NCBI GenBank assembly: GCA_041689775.1
Contig: JBDNFP010000433.1
Span: 1-7,576, forward strand
Direction: 5' to 3'
From: JBDNFP01 sp041689775
GTDB lineage: Bacteria; Bacteroidota; Bacteroidia; Cytophagales; Spirosomataceae
DNA: 7,576 nucleotides
Shown here: piece by piece, positions 7,377 through 7,576 of the stretch
How positions within the stretch are numbered: position 1 is the first letter of the stretch
How the letters are laid out: each line of letters begins with the position of its first letter
Translations under genes and position numbers: made by a program
The notes under the pieces: model-generated
Databases searched by the model: none
What the model saw: only the letters and a program-made list of their open reading frames with translations
Told to the model about the DNA's origin: nothing

Positions 7377-7500
7377 TCTGCAAAAAAAGCAGTTATGAAG
7401 TGAGCGCTTGTGCGGAGAAATATTCGAAAATTTCGGGGTTATAGATAAGTAGTATACTTAATAGTCTGAGCAGTTTTCGGGCATTGATTTGGTAAAGATC

Positions 7501-7546
7501 AAAAAGGGTCGTGAGGTTGAAATCCGCATTTCACCCCCTACGACCC
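7501..7546 (-). terminator. strong hairpin with leftward T-run upstream of the transporter
   Basis: GGGTCGT (7506-7512) pairs with ACGACCC (7540-7546). Further in, TGAAAT (7518-7523) pairs with ATTTCA (7528-7533) around a CCGC loop, and three more G-C pairs lie between, with two mismatches and one bulge. On the minus strand the stem is followed by TTTTT (7505-7501), the layout of an intrinsic terminator for a leftward transcript entering from beyond the right edge. On the plus strand there is no T-run after it. It could also be a dispersed palindromic repeat, which one copy cannot show. Confidence 0.6.
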
Positions 7547-7576
7547 ATGAGCATCGAAAAGAGACTCGGGCCAATA

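Noticed and set aside
7547..7576. ATG followed by ten open codons (MSIEKRLGPI) at the right edge, directly after the palindrome
   Set aside because: Too short to judge, the start lies immediately against a stable hairpin, and no ribosome binding site is visible.

Overview
The window looks like chromosomal DNA from a Bacteroidota bacterium, most likely a Cytophagales-type environmental organism. This rests on protein style (a lipoprotein hydrolase, a SulP carrier with a long C-terminal extension), weak or absent Shine-Dalgarno sequences before the starts, and AT-rich spacers. I cannot name a genus from sequence alone.

Layout, left to right. An alpha/beta hydrolase (129-863, +) is followed by a spacer with a five-copy 7-bp tandem repeat and a stem-loop. 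Next comes a secreted lipoprotein hydrolase of the lipase/esterase type (1130-2332, +), closed by a clear intrinsic terminator (2365-2398). A small MscS-type mechanosensitive channel (2544-3497, +) and a cysteine synthase B, cysM (3646-4518, +), complete the forward-strand half. All four genes look intact.

The right half is on the minus strand and is decaying. Between cysM and position 5036, where no long reading frame exists, the minus strand holds a heavily damaged gene for a thioredoxin/AhpC-TSA-like protein. It is recognisable from its start to its last codons, although it has several frameshifts, a nonsense codon and a lost cysteine. Its stop codon overlaps the cysM stop. Upstream of it lies a SulP-family anion transporter gene (7376-5142, -) whose single frame of about 745 codons is cut by two in-frame TAA codons but has no frameshift. 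The second TAA falls inside a C-terminal domain that continues directly after it. A strong hairpin with a leftward T-run (7501-7546) insulates the transporter from whatever lies to the right.

SulP carriers often move sulfate or bicarbonate, and CysM builds cysteine from reduced sulfur, so a past link between sulfate uptake, redox chemistry and cysteine synthesis is possible. The genes are convergent, however, and no operon ties them together. I found no mobile element, CRISPR array, RNA gene or defence system. The most informative signal is the pair of adjacent inactivated genes at apparently different stages of decay.
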